Of a stretch of DNA of 64,000 nt, positions 24,600 through 37,669 are shown in pieces (within the stretch, counting starts at the first letter, position 1; every line of letters starts with the position of its first letter). The translations under genes and the position numbers were made by a program. The notes beneath the pieces are model-generated. The model saw only the letters and a list, made by a program, of their open reading frames with translations, ran no database searches and was not told the origin of the DNA. This DNA comes from Nageia nagi (Eukaryota > Pinophyta), in contig JBITNC010000001.1 in the NCBI GenBank assembly GCA_050084985.1, forward strand, positions 109,306,001-109,370,000, read 5' to 3'.

Positions 24600-26300
24600 T
24601 TTTAATTTTAGGGTACTCATGGTGGAGGAGGATTAACATTAGACTAAGAATCTAGTGGGAGAGAAATAGTATTTGGAGGAGTGGATAAAAGTCTATATTT
24701 TCTTCTCAAGTGATAAGAATTATGTCTATTATTTTGTTGAAAAACTTAAAATTCATTCCTATATTACATAATCAATTCTTATTCATAAACTTCATGTTCA
24801 TAGGTCTCCAACATAAGTTTATGTTAATATTTTGATCAATATGAGGAGTTTACGGTTCTTCATTAGGAACCCACTAAAAATTTTGCATCTTTTTATGGGA
24901 TACATATATAAATACTTTTAATTCTAGATAGTTAGTTTCTCCATGCTATGCTATTGAATGCATTCTACTCTAATTTGGGAGAACCAAATAAGATAAATTC
25001 ACATAATTATTATTACCTCTACTACTAGGATGTTCTTGAATATCTAATGGAGAAGGGAATCCTCCATCATTAGGCTTGGTATTCAATTATTTATAAGGCT
25101 TATAAAACTTAAAGTTACTCACTAGATTACTTTTCACTTGAGTATGGTTTTGAACTTGAGGTTGACCCTATGGATTCTTTATTTTAAGTTTTAATATATA
25201 ATTGCTTAACTTTTGGATTACCCTTCAAAGGTTTGCTACTTCTATCCTTTGGGTTAGATCTTGAGATTGGATAACCAAAGGGTTGGAATAGTTGGATGAT
25301 TCAAATAGTATGTGAGAATTTTAGGGAATGTAGATGGTGATGAACAAATTATTAAATTGACTTATCAAGATTGAAGATACTAAAAACATGTCATTATATC
25401 TAGGGGAATTTATACTCAAGATTGATTTAGTAGGTTGAAATGGAATATAATATGGATTACATCCATTATTACATGTAGGGTTCAACATGATATTAGCCAT
25501 TTATTGACTTGATATTAACATTTGAGTATATGCTCCAATTAAGTTGTTATTCTACTATCATACCATTAAACTAAGTTTGGGTGAGAGTCTGAGAAGTGAG
25601 AGATATTCTAACAAATACAAAAAAATCATAGGATCCAATACTATTAAATAAATTTAAAGTAATACATCTTCAATAAGTAAATAAGGTGGTACTAATATGG
25701 TGTAAATATTATGAAACTTAGTATTCAAAAGCCTCATTGGTTCACTCAACTCTCTCTTTATTGATGCAAAGTGATGATATACTAAAGTTGGATTAATTGA
25801 TAGATATAAATGACTAATGAATATCATCTCTAGTTGCAACCATATTGTAATTAATCCTATAGGTAGTCCAATGTACCATTCATATGATTTCTAATCAAGT
25901 GTTATTAAAAATATACAATAGGTAATATCTTTATGTTTAATGTGGAGTCTAGTGAGGGAATCCTTGTAATTTTGAATGTAATCTTTTGCAATCTTGATAC
26001 CATCATGCTTCTATCTTGGAATAATTTTAGCTAAATTCATTAATATTTTATAATACTAGGTGAAGCTTAGGGTATTACTCTTTGTATACCAAGTTTGTAC
26101 AACCATTCAAATTCTTTAGAATACCATAGTAGACTTTAGGGATGCTTGAGAAAATTTGGAGGGTGAATGACCAAGCATGGATGCAAATAAAGAAGCTTAT
26201 GTTGGCATAAAACCTTGAATATTTTTTACTCTTAGAGAATTTAGAATTCTTTTAAATTTTAAAACATGACCTTTAGTTTGAGACTTGGTGAAGATCCTTC
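24600..26300 (-). pseudogene. gag pseudogene of another gypsy element 'D'
   Basis: On the minus strand at about 26080-25650 a retrotransposon gag domain can be read: IKIAKDYIQNYKDSLTRL, then SYEWYIGLP (the conserved A-x-x-WY-x-x-LP helix end), then ASIKRELSEPMRLLNTKF. The longest open piece is 25839-25654. Later pieces near 25480 read NPTCNNGCNPYYIPFQP. The distance from the start of LTR A at 24538 and the different gag sequence suggest a separate element. Whether A was inserted in it is unclear. No protease or pol was seen. Confidence 0.68.
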
Positions 26301-26415
26301 TAGGCCTTAGAATAATAATAAATAGACAAAATAGTTACTTTCTCAAGGTAAGTGTAAGAAGATGAGTCCCACTTTGGAGGAAGTTTTAGGAACTACTAGG
26401 TTTTTATATGTATTT

Positions 26416-27105
26416 AATAACTTTTTATTTTTTATAGAATTATGAAAAGAATATATGTACACAATCTATATACAATTCTTTATAAGTTAAAAAAATATAT
26501 TAAAATTGATAAGTTTAGGTCAAATTATGCTTTCTGAACATAAGCACTTTTTCAAATGACAATCAACACTAATATAAAATTAATAAAAAATAAAATATTC
26601 ATGAAAAAATTACAAAAAAGTATCCTCCACAATCTTTAGTGTCTTAATTATCTTTACATAAAAGTATTTTTTTTTTTTTTAATTTAGGTCCAATTATGGT
26701 TGCCAAACACAATGGGGTATGGTCTTGAAATTGTATTTTTTAAACAATAGGTTTTTTATTTGTTTAATATTTTTTTTTGTTTTTTAAAATTACAAAAAAA
26801 TAATATATGTGCACAATCTATATACAATTGTTCACTAGTTAAAAATAAATAAAAATGATAAGTTTAGGTCGAATTATGCTTGTCAAATAGGAGCACTTTT
26901 TGAAATGATAATCAAGGCCAATAAAAAATAAAATATTCATGAAAAATTACAAAAAAAATCCTCCATAATCTTTAGTGTCTTAGGTATCATTACCTAAAAG
27001 AATTTATTTATTTATTTATTTATTAATTTATATCCAATTATGTTTGCTAGACATGATACAGTATGTTCTTGAAATTGTATTTTTTAAATAATGCCTTTTA
27101 AACAT
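26416..27105 (+). repeat. Tandem dimer, unit about 352 bp
   Basis: Two adjacent copies share CACAATCTATATACAATT (near 26461 and 26813), ATAAGTTTAGGTC-AATTATGCTT, AAAATATTCATGAAAAA, TCCTCCA-AATCTTTAGTG and CTTGAAATTGTATTTTTTAAA. The first has a T13-14 run (near 26670). The second has a (TTTA)n microsatellite at about 27000-27030 at the matching place. No coding content was seen. Confidence 0.82.
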
Positions 27106-30100
27106 GCCTATAACATATTAGTTTCTATCATTTGGGTATTAGAATAAATTACATTTTTGAAAACTAGACTTTGAGATTTACATTTTTACTAAAGTGACCT
27201 TTTTTAAGACTTAGATTCTAAATGCTTCAAATTTTGAAATCAATTGTGATCAAATCTAAAAATTAGGGAAAACACTTCCACTTTTTGGCCAAAAGTAGGA
27301 CTCATCTTCTTGCACTTATCCCTCAATCAATACTCAATAAATTTAACTCAATCCCTCCTTATAGTGCTAATTTTATTGATTTTGTTTTTGTTGTAGGTAG
27401 TATGAATGACCTTCCCTTACATTTACTAGACTTGAGGAAGTATTCTATAACCATTACAAGTATAGTGAAAGGGTGTTAGTCCTTCCCTCTATTTAGGGTT
27501 GACTATCTAATGGTCTAAAGGTTATTTAACATTTTTTATAGGAAGCTTAATAGGTTGGTGGAATGTATATATTGGTAAATGATGATACACTAACATGTAC
27601 AAGGTTTGTATATGGTAATTAATTTGGTAAGTTATTAAAGAAGTAATAAAGATTATTTTATCACTATTGATAATACCAACAAAAGAAATGAATCCTCTTC
27701 TATCTTTTTATAGTAAATGATAAAAGTTATAAAAGAAATGAAAAATAAAGTAGGGAAACAAAACATATTATTATAAATTTTAATAATCTTTTAAGACTTA
27801 TTATGGCTTAATGAATCTAACTTGTAACCAACATAAATACCTAATTTCAATCACAGGGGGGGAAATGAGTGATTAAACTCTTATTTCCTAAGATTTTCAA
27901 TATAGATGAAAAACCATTCATAAAAAAATGTACATTTTTCAAGCACTAAAAATTCATATTAGATGTTTTTTATTAATATGGATAATTTTGTATTAATTAA
28001 AAACTTTAGAGTTTTTAGGGTCTCTAAGAAAATTTACATAATGATTTGAGATTCATTATTTCATGAGCATCTTTTATATCTCCTTTTTGTAAAGTGCTTC
28101 ATTTTGTTCCATTTACTACAAAATGGTTAACATCATAGGAATTTTGCTAGCCTTTAAATATTATAGAAAATAATTACTTTTAATTACATTCTTTACCTCA
28201 TACATCAACTAGAAAATCCAAAAATCTAAATAAAATAGCACATCTGCTATGTTACAGTAGTTTATAGATGAGAATGAAGCCCATGGAGACTCCTAACTTT
28301 ATTTTGTATTCCTTGCTTTTATTTTACTACTTCATGTTCCATAATAAGTAGCATATTAGTTGGGTATTCTATTATTTTGGATGGTTAACTTAGTTATTAC
28401 ATGCAAAAGTATGTAATCAAAATGTATTCAAAATAGTAGGCTACTTAGTCACCTTATTGGAATAAGAAGAGTGAAGTGTGTATCATTCATTTTATTTCTT
28501 TCCCAATTGCTATTCTAGCTGAAGAATGAAAATATTTTGATATCATAGAGAGAGAAAACTTCTCTCTTTGTATCCATTCTTGAAAAAAATATTTTACATC
28601 TAGTTGTCATTATCTCATTAATCCCTATATTCTCCCCCTAGTTGTCAAACATTGGATTCATCTTGTCCCCCTACATCATGTACTTTGTTAACAATTATTA
28701 AATAAGTATTTTTACTTGTGTAGCAAGATTGGGAATCCCTTGCATCTTTTCTTCCTTCCTTCTTTTTTTGGTAATATTAGAGCCTATAATGGATCTAGGC
28801 ATTCTTCATTTGTTTTGTTACCATTATTTTTGTCTATCTCCTATGTTATTCCTTCTATACCTTTTTCTTTATTATGGTATTCTTCTTCTTTTCTTTCTTA
28901 CTTTTTTCTATTTTACTATATGTCATATATAAAATACTACAACAACATCTAGTAGATATATAAGAAAGAAAGATAAGTGGAAAAATAAAAAGAAAAGAAA
29001 GAAAACATAAGAAAACATCCTTAAAATGCCCAAAGTTTCAACTATTCCAATTCCTTTTCTTAGTAAATATCTCTATATTATATAACCATTACAAAAAATC
29101 TTCATACATCAAGAAGAAAACATAAAAGACTAATACATTAAATGAAATAAATCTTATCAAATTTAAATCTTATCTTTATCTAACATCAAATTCCTTATTC
29201 TTCAATTAGCATTGATGGAAATAAGATCGGATCTATCCTCTTCCTTAACTAACATCTTCAAATGAGTCTCAAACTTGCTCTATATCTCTATCAATATGAA
29301 CTTATTAGTGTCAACCATTGAATATTGATTGATGTTTGATCTTATTATTGTATGGTTCTCAAGCAACATTCTATCAACTAATGTATAAGAATAACATTTT
29401 TGACCAATCGATTTGATCTTGTTATTTTCTAAACTAACTTATTCTTGATTCCCACCTAATATTTAATGGTAGGAAGATTTGATTCCAGGCTATTTTTTAG
29501 CATTGATGATAATCATATTTAATCTATTATCTCTTTTACCAATTGTATTTTTAGCTTTGTTCATGAATTTGATCCATGGAGAATATTCCATCATCCTTGC
29601 TACAATTCTCCATCCTTCTATTAGTTCAAATGACACTCCACATCTCTATAAGAAACATATGTTCTTAAAAATATGAGTTCATCTATGTTAAATTTTTATG
29701 AAAGTAGAAAATAATATTTTAAGGATTGTTAGACAATACTAGTTTGGGATAAAATTTCATGGGTAAGTAGTTACTATAGAGTTGAGCAAATCCCAAAACT
29801 TGTTTGAAGATTTATTTAATAAGGAAATAGAAAAATAAGTTTATGTGAGTTATTATTTTAAGTATTTTGTCCCAATAAGATGAGAAAATAATACATTACC
29901 AGATATTTTAATATCATGATGTCATCATATATTGGTTTTGAGTTTGAGAAGGTAAACTTTATAGTCCACCTTTCTTGATTCATGAATCACTAAGATGATT
30001 TTATACTATAAAATTATATGTCATGCTATACTAACTAGGTGTAGGGTTTGTTAGTATGATGTTATACAATGTTACTATGGTGACATCATCCTTAGAATAT

Positions 30101-30309
30101 TACTATATTGTAATATATAATCATTTTCACTTTCATTATCACACTTATATAAGGAATAAATCTCCATCTATGAACAATATTCACTCCTTTGTATAATTCT
30201 TTTCATACTCACACTTATATAGATCATACAAGGATATTCAATCTTAATGCAAATAAATATATCCTCATGCAAAGGTTCTAATTAGATTGTATCAAGGTAT
30301 GAAACTAAG
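27106..30309. other. Long stretch without recognisable gene
   Basis: ORFs here (for example 28716-28952) are low-complexity TTC-rich and lack homologous features. A TGGTAATATTAGAGCC at 28769-28784 looks like a decayed initiator-Met-type PBS (usual form TGGTATCAGAGC with a small insertion). The preceding 400 bp could then be an old copia LTR, but no start was found. A minus-strand run near 29330-29200 reads as an acidic/basic helix-like peptide without a family match. Confidence 0.35.
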
Positions 30310-30446
30310 TGTTCATATCACTACTTTAAAATAATGATAAGTAAGAAATATATTTTGTGATATAGAAATAAAATAGGTGACATTGATAGATTAAAAATGT
30401 GCTAATTAAGAAATATCTTGCCATGATGCAACAACATAAAAAGGTG
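30310..30446 (+). repeat. Short tandem repeat, left part
   Basis: Degenerate units carry ATAAGTAAGAAATAT, then CCATGATG or equivalent, then AGGTGACAT-ATTAGAT. The array continues at 35729 after element C. Units seem to be about 75 bp, with many changes. Confidence 0.55.
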
Positions 30447-31801
30447 TGCGATATTCCCTTTTTGTAAAACTTACATAATTTTGGAATCCTAAGGATTCCC
30501 TTTTTTAAAATATTTACTATTTTAAAAATCTATTTCTAATTCCTTGGGATAGAAATTTAAAGGTCCATTGGACCCACTTATGACCCCATGAGGGAGGTTT
30601 TCCTCCTAAGCTAGGAAATGTTATTTTATTTATTATTTAATATACTAGGAGATCCCAAAGATTATTATGGGAATCCCAAGGCTTGTATAACACCTAGCAT
30701 ATGGATAAACACCTATATTCCCTAATGTTATATTTGGGAGCACTTGTACACATGTGCTATCATTGGTGAGACTCCTAGACCCTCATGTTGGCCCACAATG
30801 ATGCCTTTGCACCCACATATGACTCCTACATACATGTTATATATTCAACTCCCATATGGCATGCATGGCACCTTAGGATCTCATGTTAGCATGTGTTGTA
30901 TTTTAGGATCTTACATTAAGCATTTATTATTTCTAGGTATCCATGTTGGATATGCTTGACCCATAGGTACCCATGTTGGAGATCTTGGGCCTCTAAAAGG
31001 CTAATGTTGAGATTTGAGAGATTAGGGATGACTCCTAGGTGAGATCTAGAACTAGTGAAAGCTATATAAGGATAAGGAGCCTCATATCTAATATAGAATA
31101 AATTTTATACTGAAACCCTTATCCTTAAAGTTACTAAATACTTGGTGATGTTAAGCATCCCTCTGTGTGGAGCATAAGTAGAGCATAGGAGGATTAGCAT
31201 ACCTTCTATCTTACATGGTTAAGGTGTTATTCATATGAATGAGGATTCCTTACCTTGAGGTATCCATAAGTACTCTTCATATTTGAATCCATCTAATGGT
31301 ATTATAGAACCAAACTTGATCTCTTTGTTGGGAGCTATTTTATGAGGGAGTGCTTCAGTGAGGTATCCATAGTGTTGGTAGGAGGTGGTTGTTCTACCTA
31401 GGTTTTAGTATCTATCTTACCACTACATATTCCCTAATTGGATCCTTAGAGGCCAATGTTAAGCCCTTTAGGCTTGGTATTATATCATTTGTTATTTTCA
31501 TCCTTAATATAGTCATGGGCACTTTGAATCTCAATAGTAGTCTCATTGTATAATGTTCATACTTCTATATTCCCTGCATTGAGCTATTTTTGCATATTTG
31601 TACTTATGTAATGCAACTTTGGCATATTTGGATATTTTTAGCATAATTTATTAACCTTGGTGTATGATGTTGGTATTCCTGGATTAAAATTTCATGTATT
31701 TTATTCCCTATATAAGATATGACATGCTTGAGGTCTATTTTTGATATTTGAAGTATGTTATTTGGCTAATTTCTACATTGAGTATTTTTGGGGATATTAT
31801 A
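30447..31801 (+). repeat. 5' LTR of element C
   Basis: 1355 bp, from TGCGATATTCCC to GGATATTATA. The start has changed from the TGTAACATTCCC kept in the 3' copy. A TATATAA box lies at 31063-31069, matched in the 3' LTR at 34992-34998. Phrases such as CCCATGTTGGAGATCTT and TAATGTT-AGATTTGAGAG are shared with the 3' copy. Confidence 0.92.
31063..31069 (+). promoter_or_regulatory. TATA box of element C LTR
   Basis: TATATAA in the context GCTATATAAGG, conserved in the other LTR (34992-34998). The likely start of transcription lies 25-35 bp downstream (inference). It is about 615 bp into the LTR. Confidence 0.6.
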
Positions 31802-31802
31802 G

Positions 31803-31814
31803 TGGTATCAAAGC
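31803..31814 (+). promoter_or_regulatory. Primer binding site of element C
   Basis: TGGTATCAAAGC one base after the LTR end. It differs at one position from the initiator-Met-tRNA PBS TGGTATCAGAGC, by a G-to-A transition. Confidence 0.8.
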
Positions 31815-31879
31815 TTAGATATGCCTAGCCTATGAATGAGATCTACAATCCACAACTACTATACTAGATATAGCACTAA

Positions 31880-33390
31880 GAGAGAGATGTATTTAACCAA
31901 GAAGGGTGGAAAGAGAATGCTACTAGAAAAAAACCCAGCCATAAACACTTAGGATGAGGATCATAGACCATGGATGGATGAAATCCCAAATAAGGATGCT
32001 TTTAGTGAAGAGAATTTGACTAGAAGAGGAAGATACCAATCAATCAGGAGAATAAGATGCTTTATTCTAGTTAGAGAGGCTATATTAAAAACAAATTTCA
32101 ATAAAATTATCATATCCATAAATAGTATGACACATGTAATGTAGAATCAAATGATTACCATCAATAATTGGTTTAAAAATAAAGAAGCTCCAAGAATACA
32201 CTTGAGCATTTCATGTTTTATTCCATATGAGGAAGAAGAACTAAGGGAGGAGGAAATAATAGAGAAATATCTTAGCTTGAAGATATTTCATATCTTGAGG
32301 GATAGAGAATACACTCATCATGGATCCATGAGTCATCAATAGCATACATTTGTGAGATCCCATTCTCATAGGGTACTATAGGGGACTAACCATTTCCTAG
32401 GGAAATTCCTAGAAGAATACATTGGGAAGATAGGAGAGCACCCTATCATTCCCAAATCATCCAAGCCCATATTCTCTAGGAAATCCATAAATATGGTAAA
32501 AAATTGGGTCCAAAGTCCTCATGAGTTAAATCAAATTTTTTGAGTATTCCATACTAGATCTAGGATTGAGGAGGGACATGAATTTCAATGGCTATTTGGA
32601 GATTTTTGGATTGAAGAGAGGTAATTCTCATAGCACCCACTTTCAAATCAATTCATGGGGTGAAAAAAGATAACTATAGTAAAAAATTAATAAAATGTAG
32701 ATTCCAATGTATGATGGCAAAAAGATTATGGAGAGGACTTGTCTTCATCAATTGTGGACATATTTTACCCTAATTTTGAATATGGTAGAATATTATGCAA
32801 TCTATTTTATATCATTATATTTTGAAGAAGTTGCTCTTAGATGATGGTAGCATGGGGTAATAAGCCAAGATTACTCTCATATCTCCTCCTTTGATGAATT
32901 TGCTTAGATATTAGTGAAATAGTTTAATTAGGAAGAGGAAGAATGATTATTTTGGAGAGCTTACACCCTTGAGGTAGTAAGGTATGGTGGATGACTATGT
33001 TTTAAATTTTTAAAAAACTATAATCATGATCCATAACATTTTGAAGAAGAGATTGACCTTCCTCTTTATACAAGGGTTGATGGAATCTTTGCAAGGAATG
33101 ATGAAGCTATTGGTGTTAAACATACTTGATAGTGCAATTAGAGAAACTTATAACTTGGAACTAGCTATAATTTCCCTTAAGGGAGGATAGATATACAAGG
33201 TACAAGCTATCTAAAAATTAGCTATATAGAAAGAAGGGTCTAGTAAGTTCAAACCCTTCCCTCCTCCATGAATAGGCTAGATAGACACAACCACTAGAAA
33301 GAAGCTGAGAGAAGAAGGCAAAAGCTTCTACTACAAGAATCCATGGGAGCTAAGATATCATTATCAACCTAAGGTATAGTTGCACTAAAT
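31880..33390 (+). pseudogene. gag pseudogene of element C
   Basis: Readable pieces include 32151-32342 and a capsid-domain stretch near 32940-33120 (GELTPLR, then GMVDDYVLNF, then KKRLTFLFIQGL), similar to the chromovirus gag helix region. Near 33330 a chromovirus-type knuckle relic reads FYYKNPWELRYHY, where Tyr stands in place of the expected Cys residues, as G-to-A change would give. Several stops are present. Confidence 0.65.
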
Positions 33391-33394
33391 TGAA

Positions 33395-33960
33395 GTGATT
33401 TTAGATGGTAAGGAGGATGATTCAAATATAGAGCTTAGCATAGACATGATAGATCAAATTGACTCACCCAAGGAAAAGGCATCTCTTGGAAGCATGATTT
33501 CTTCACTCAATGGAGCCAAGAAATACCTCACTTTGAAGGTAATTAGGCAAGTAGGTGGGCAAGATGTGATGGTATTAATAGACCCTAGTGCTACTTATAA
33601 TTTTATTGATGGATATTTCATGAAAAAGAAGGGTCTCAAAACCAAGGGATTTGAAGGATTAAGAGTTTCCAATGCCAATGGGAAACTCACATTAGTATAC
33701 CAAATCATCAAGATATTTGGAATGACATTTCAAAGTTACATAGTAAGGGAAAAATTTTATTTGTATCCACTCAAGGAACATCCTCATATCATCCTAGGAG
33801 TGCAATTTTAATTTGAATTGGTTGATATTTACACCAATTATAGGAATTTAAATGTGAGTTTTGATATTGATGGAAAGACTCATACCTTGCAGGGAAACAA
33901 GGATGAATGTCCATAAGTCACCAATGTTAATCTTGGGGAAGTATTGGCATATCCCATGGA
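33395..33960 (+). pseudogene. Aspartic protease of element C, one of the better kept pieces
   Basis: An open stretch 33395-33811 (no ATG, part of a polyprotein) includes VLIDPSATYNFIDGYFMKK, the chromovirus protease site, in which D-S-G has become D-P-S. It continues with a second half ending HPHIILGVQF (normally LGxxWL). A single TAA at 33809 interrupts it, and the frame continues as FELVDIYTNYRNLNVSFDI and further to about 33960, the usual sequence between protease and RT. RT itself is missing. The enzyme would cut the Gag polyprotein, but with D-P-S it should be inactive. Confidence 0.8.
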
Positions 33961-34376
33961 GCAAAGGATCCATATTTTTTCACTCATGCTTTCTCTTATT
34001 TATATTTTTGTAGGTATATTTTTTAGGATTATTCCAAATAATCACTACTATAATTTGGTGCTTAGCATGGATAAATATATCAAAAATTTTGCATGCAATC
34101 TTATATCCTCTACAAATTATTGCATTGGAATATTTATAGGCATTTTTATAGTTAATTTGGATTGTCAAGAATAGAGTAAATTTCAACAATATATCAAAAC
34201 ATTTGCATGCAACATTGAAGAACAAAAGAGGAACTTCAACATTTGACACAAGATTTTCCTGGACTATGTTATGGAGGAGACTTATTGAAGTTGCATTCTA
34301 CTTCAACAAGCTATAGTTGAATATTTTGTGATATTTTACAATTGCTTAAGGGTAAGCAATTTGAGATGGTAGGCTT

Positions 34377-35728
34377 TGTAACATTCCCTTTTTGCAAAAA
34401 ATAATTAATTTTAGAATCCTAGGGATTCCCTTTTTGTAAATATTTAATTTCTCATAAATTTATTGCTAATTCCTTAGGATAGAAATATAAAGGTCCATCG
34501 AATCCACTTGTGATCCCCATGAGGGATATTTTCCTACCAAGTTAGGAAATGTTATTTTATTTATTAATTAATGTACTTGGAGATCCTAAAGATGAATATG
34601 AGAATCCTAAGGCTTATATAGCAACTAGCACATGGTTAAACACCTATTTTCCCCAATGTTGAATTTGGTAGCATTTGTACACATGCACCAGGCTTAGGGA
34701 GACTCTTAGATCACCTTGTTGGCCCTTGACGACCCATTACATCCACATATGACTCCTAGATCCATGTTGCACCTTAGAATCACACATGGCATACATGGCA
34801 TCCTAAGACCTCACATTAGTATGCATGGCATGCTAGGATCTCATATTGAGCATTTATGATATTTGGGTACCCACATTGGGCATGTATGATCCCTAGGCAC
34901 CCATGTTGGAGATCTTTGGTCTTCAAAGGTCAATGTTGAGATTTGAGAGGTTAGGGATGACTCCTAGGTGAGATCCAAATACAATAAGATCTATATAAGG
35001 TTAAGAAGCCTCATATCTGAGATGGATTGAATTTAATATTTAAACCCTTCTCTTTGAAGTTACTAAAGATTTGGTGATGTTAAGCATCCTTAAGCATGGA
35101 GCACAACGAGAATGTAGGAGGCTTAGGAAAGCTTTTATCTTACATGGTTGAGGTTTTGTTCATGCAAGTGAGGTTTCCCTACCCTAAGGCATCTACAGTA
35201 ATCTTCATATTTGAATCCATCCAATGGCATTCTAGAACCACACTCAATTTATTTTTTGGGAGCTAGTTTGTGAGGGAGCCCTTCAGTGAGACATCCATAG
35301 GACTAGTAGGAGGTGGATGTTCTACCCAATGTTTAGTATCTATCTCAGCACTAAATATGTCCTAATTGGATCCTTGGAGGCCAATGATGATTCCTTTAGG
35401 CCTTGTAATATATTATTTGTTATTTTCACCCTTAATACAATCATGCATACTTTGGATCTCAATAATAGTCTCATTATGTGATGTTCAAACTTCTATATTC
35501 CCCACCTTGAGCTATTTTGCGTGTTTATACTTGTGTAATGTAAAATTTTCATATTTGGATATTTTTGGTATAATTTATTAACCTTGGTATATGACATTGG
35601 CATCTTTAGATTGATACTTCATATATTTAATTCCCTAGATTAGATATGGCATGCTTGAGGGCTAGTTTTTATATTTGAAGCATTTTATTTAGCTAATTTC
35701 TACATTGAATATTTTTGGAGATATTACA
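34377..35728 (+). repeat. 3' LTR of element C
   Basis: 1352 bp, from TGTAACATTCCC to GATATTACA, followed by the target duplication AGGTG. Its start is better kept than that of the 5' LTR. TATATAA is at 34992-34998. No good polypurine tract is left just before it (GAGATGGTAGGCTT), which fits old age. Confidence 0.92.
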
Positions 35729-36020
35729 AGGTGACATCATTAGATAAAAATACAATAAGTAGGAAATATTTCTCAATACCATAGGATTAAAATAGGTAAC
35801 ATCATTAGATGGAAAATATGGCAAGTAAGAAATCTTATACCATGATCTATAATTTTTAGTGATGACATCATTAGAGGAAAAATGTAATAAGTAGAAAATA
35901 TTTTTTCATGATATGATATTATTGATGTTGATGTCATTTGAGGAAAAGCATATAAAGTGTATAAACATATGCCATGATGTGCCATTATTAATGCTAATAT
36001 TATACCTTTTATCATTTTAG
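35729..36020 (+). repeat. Short tandem repeat, right part (interrupted by element C)
   Basis: Units run GGTGACATCATTAGAT, then AAAAAT-CAATAAGTA, then GAAATATTT, then CCAT-ATG, with copies near 35731, 35799, 35862 and 35927 (spacing about 65-70 bp). The same unit lies left of element C (30310-30446). The array was one unit until C inserted. Confidence 0.65.
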
Positions 36021-36625
36021 CTTTTGACATTTTCCTTTATAATACTGAGTTGTGTTAGATTTTGACATTTTCTTTTAGATTTCATTGCTATGATTTTTGA
36101 TGTTATGATACCATTACATCTAGGAGCCTTTGTATTTATTTTTTGTTTTCTTCCTCTAGAGTGTTATAGAAATAAGATGATGTCATCTTGGAGAATAACT
36201 TGAGATGAAGTCTTTTCCTTTTATACTTGGCCTTTGAGGATGTTCTACTAATGTAAGCTTAAAATAATTTTTTTTTATTATTATATGTATACTTGGATAT
36301 TAAGAGTAGGTTTGTTGGTGTAACTCTTTTAAGAACATCAAGCCTTAAGAAAAATAGGTTATTTTGATCTAGTTGACCTAGGTAAGGAATGATATGCATA
36401 AAATTATAACTAGGAATATCAAGAACACTCAATTTTCACCAAGGATTACTAGTAATATTGGATTTTAGTCTAGACACTTTTCAAATTTCTTGGAAGTAAT
36501 TTTTGAAGAAATTTTGAGTACCCTTAGCATAAAATAAAAAAGAAAGTGATATATAAGAAATAGCCAAAGCCAAAATCCAAGAAGAGGATTTTCAAAACCA
36601 AAGGAAAATGGTTTTGTTTTTAATT
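36021..36625. other. AT-rich stretch without features
   Basis: No ORF or repeat of note was seen between the tandem repeat and the lone LTR. TTTTGACATTTTC occurs twice near 36025 and 36060. Confidence 0.4.
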
Positions 36626-37332
36626 ATGTGATAACCAAAATAATAATAATTAGGGTTATTTAAATATATCAAATTTAATTAATTAACCATAAAATAATAA
36701 TAAAAACTAATGACATGAAGGATGAAAATGACCTAATTAACCTTGACTTATCAAACTAGATTTATGAAATATACAAACCTATACTGTATTTGTTATAATT
36801 AATGAAGATGATATTCAATCAAGAGGAGAAAAATGATAAGCTTCCTTGATTAACAGAGCTACTAAAACTTAGTGGTGGTGCTAGGATAAAATAAAATTGC
36901 TTGATTACCATTGTAGATTACCTCACCATTTTGCTTAATGTCATCATCAAACCTTTGATGCTCAAAACATCACACACAAATGGATAAAAAGGTTTTGAGA
37001 ATGAAAATCTTAGTACATAACAAAATCCAGATATGATAGATGGCATTAATAAATACCAATAAAGAATGACACAAGTAATTACTATCAATGAAAGATTAAG
37101 GATCATGTCACAATTTGTTATGCACAACATCTCCACCTTTAGAGGTAATAAGTTGAGTGCTAAGGCTCTTCCTTAGGCTTATTGTGATTTTAGCCTAACC
37201 TATTATCATAAAATATAAACATTGATGAGAGTGCATGATGATAAGAGTATTTATTTAATTAAATAAATAAATTATTTTGAATACTTAAAAGGGTATTTTA
37301 TTTAAATTAAAATTCCTCTTTAAGTGTTAATA
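36626..37332 (-). repeat. Lone LTR of the A/B gypsy family
   Basis: On the minus strand it starts TATTAACACTTAAAGAGG and ends GGTTATCACA. It shares AATAAGCCTAAGGAAG and CTAAAGGTGGAG with the LTRs of A and B. No PBS follows the end and no internal sequence lies at either side, so it is a solo LTR or a remnant. The 5-bp flanks (AATTA and GATGC) do not match. From 37333 to 37669 nothing else was recognised. Confidence 0.75.
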
Positions 37333-37669
37333 GATGCCCTACTTTGAATATGATTTGATGTTATTGATACAAAATATAATCAAAGCATAAATTTAAAAAG
37401 TATAACAAGATGAGTAAGAAAATAATCCCTTAAAATTTATCTCATAGTGGTAGCTTTGGATGCCCTACCTTTTCACCTATATTATACCCCCTCTTTGGCT
37501 TGGTTGTGACATGAATGTCCTATCATCATAGGAGAAATCCAAGGCAAAGATAAAGGAATCTAAAAATAAATAACATAATAATCAATTTTGTGCAAGATAT
37601 CTCAAATATATACATTAAAACATCATACTATGTAAAGTACATAGATGCTAAGATATCAAACATGTCCTT

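Larger units (their letters stand above)
30447..35728 (+). mobile_element. Complete non-autonomous gypsy element 'C' (gag-protease only)
   Basis: Two LTRs (30447-31801 and 34377-35728) flank 2.6 kb. The 5-bp target duplication AGGTG is perfect (30442-30446 and 35729-35733). The ends pair as TGTAA...TTACA. The internal part holds a PBS, gag and a chromovirus-like protease, but no RT, RNase H or integrase: from the protease end to the 3' LTR is only about 0.5 kb. This is the build of a non-autonomous element moved by a relative. LTRs have diverged clearly, so the insertion is old. Confidence 0.92.

Noticed and set aside
28716-28952. Overlapping Phe/Leu/Ser-rich ORFs that look like membrane proteins
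   Set aside because: Come from a TTC/TTT-rich strand; two frames are open at once, typical of low complexity.
36626-37332. TSD for the lone A/B-family LTR
   Set aside because: The flanks AATTA and GATGC do not match, so no target duplication is claimed.
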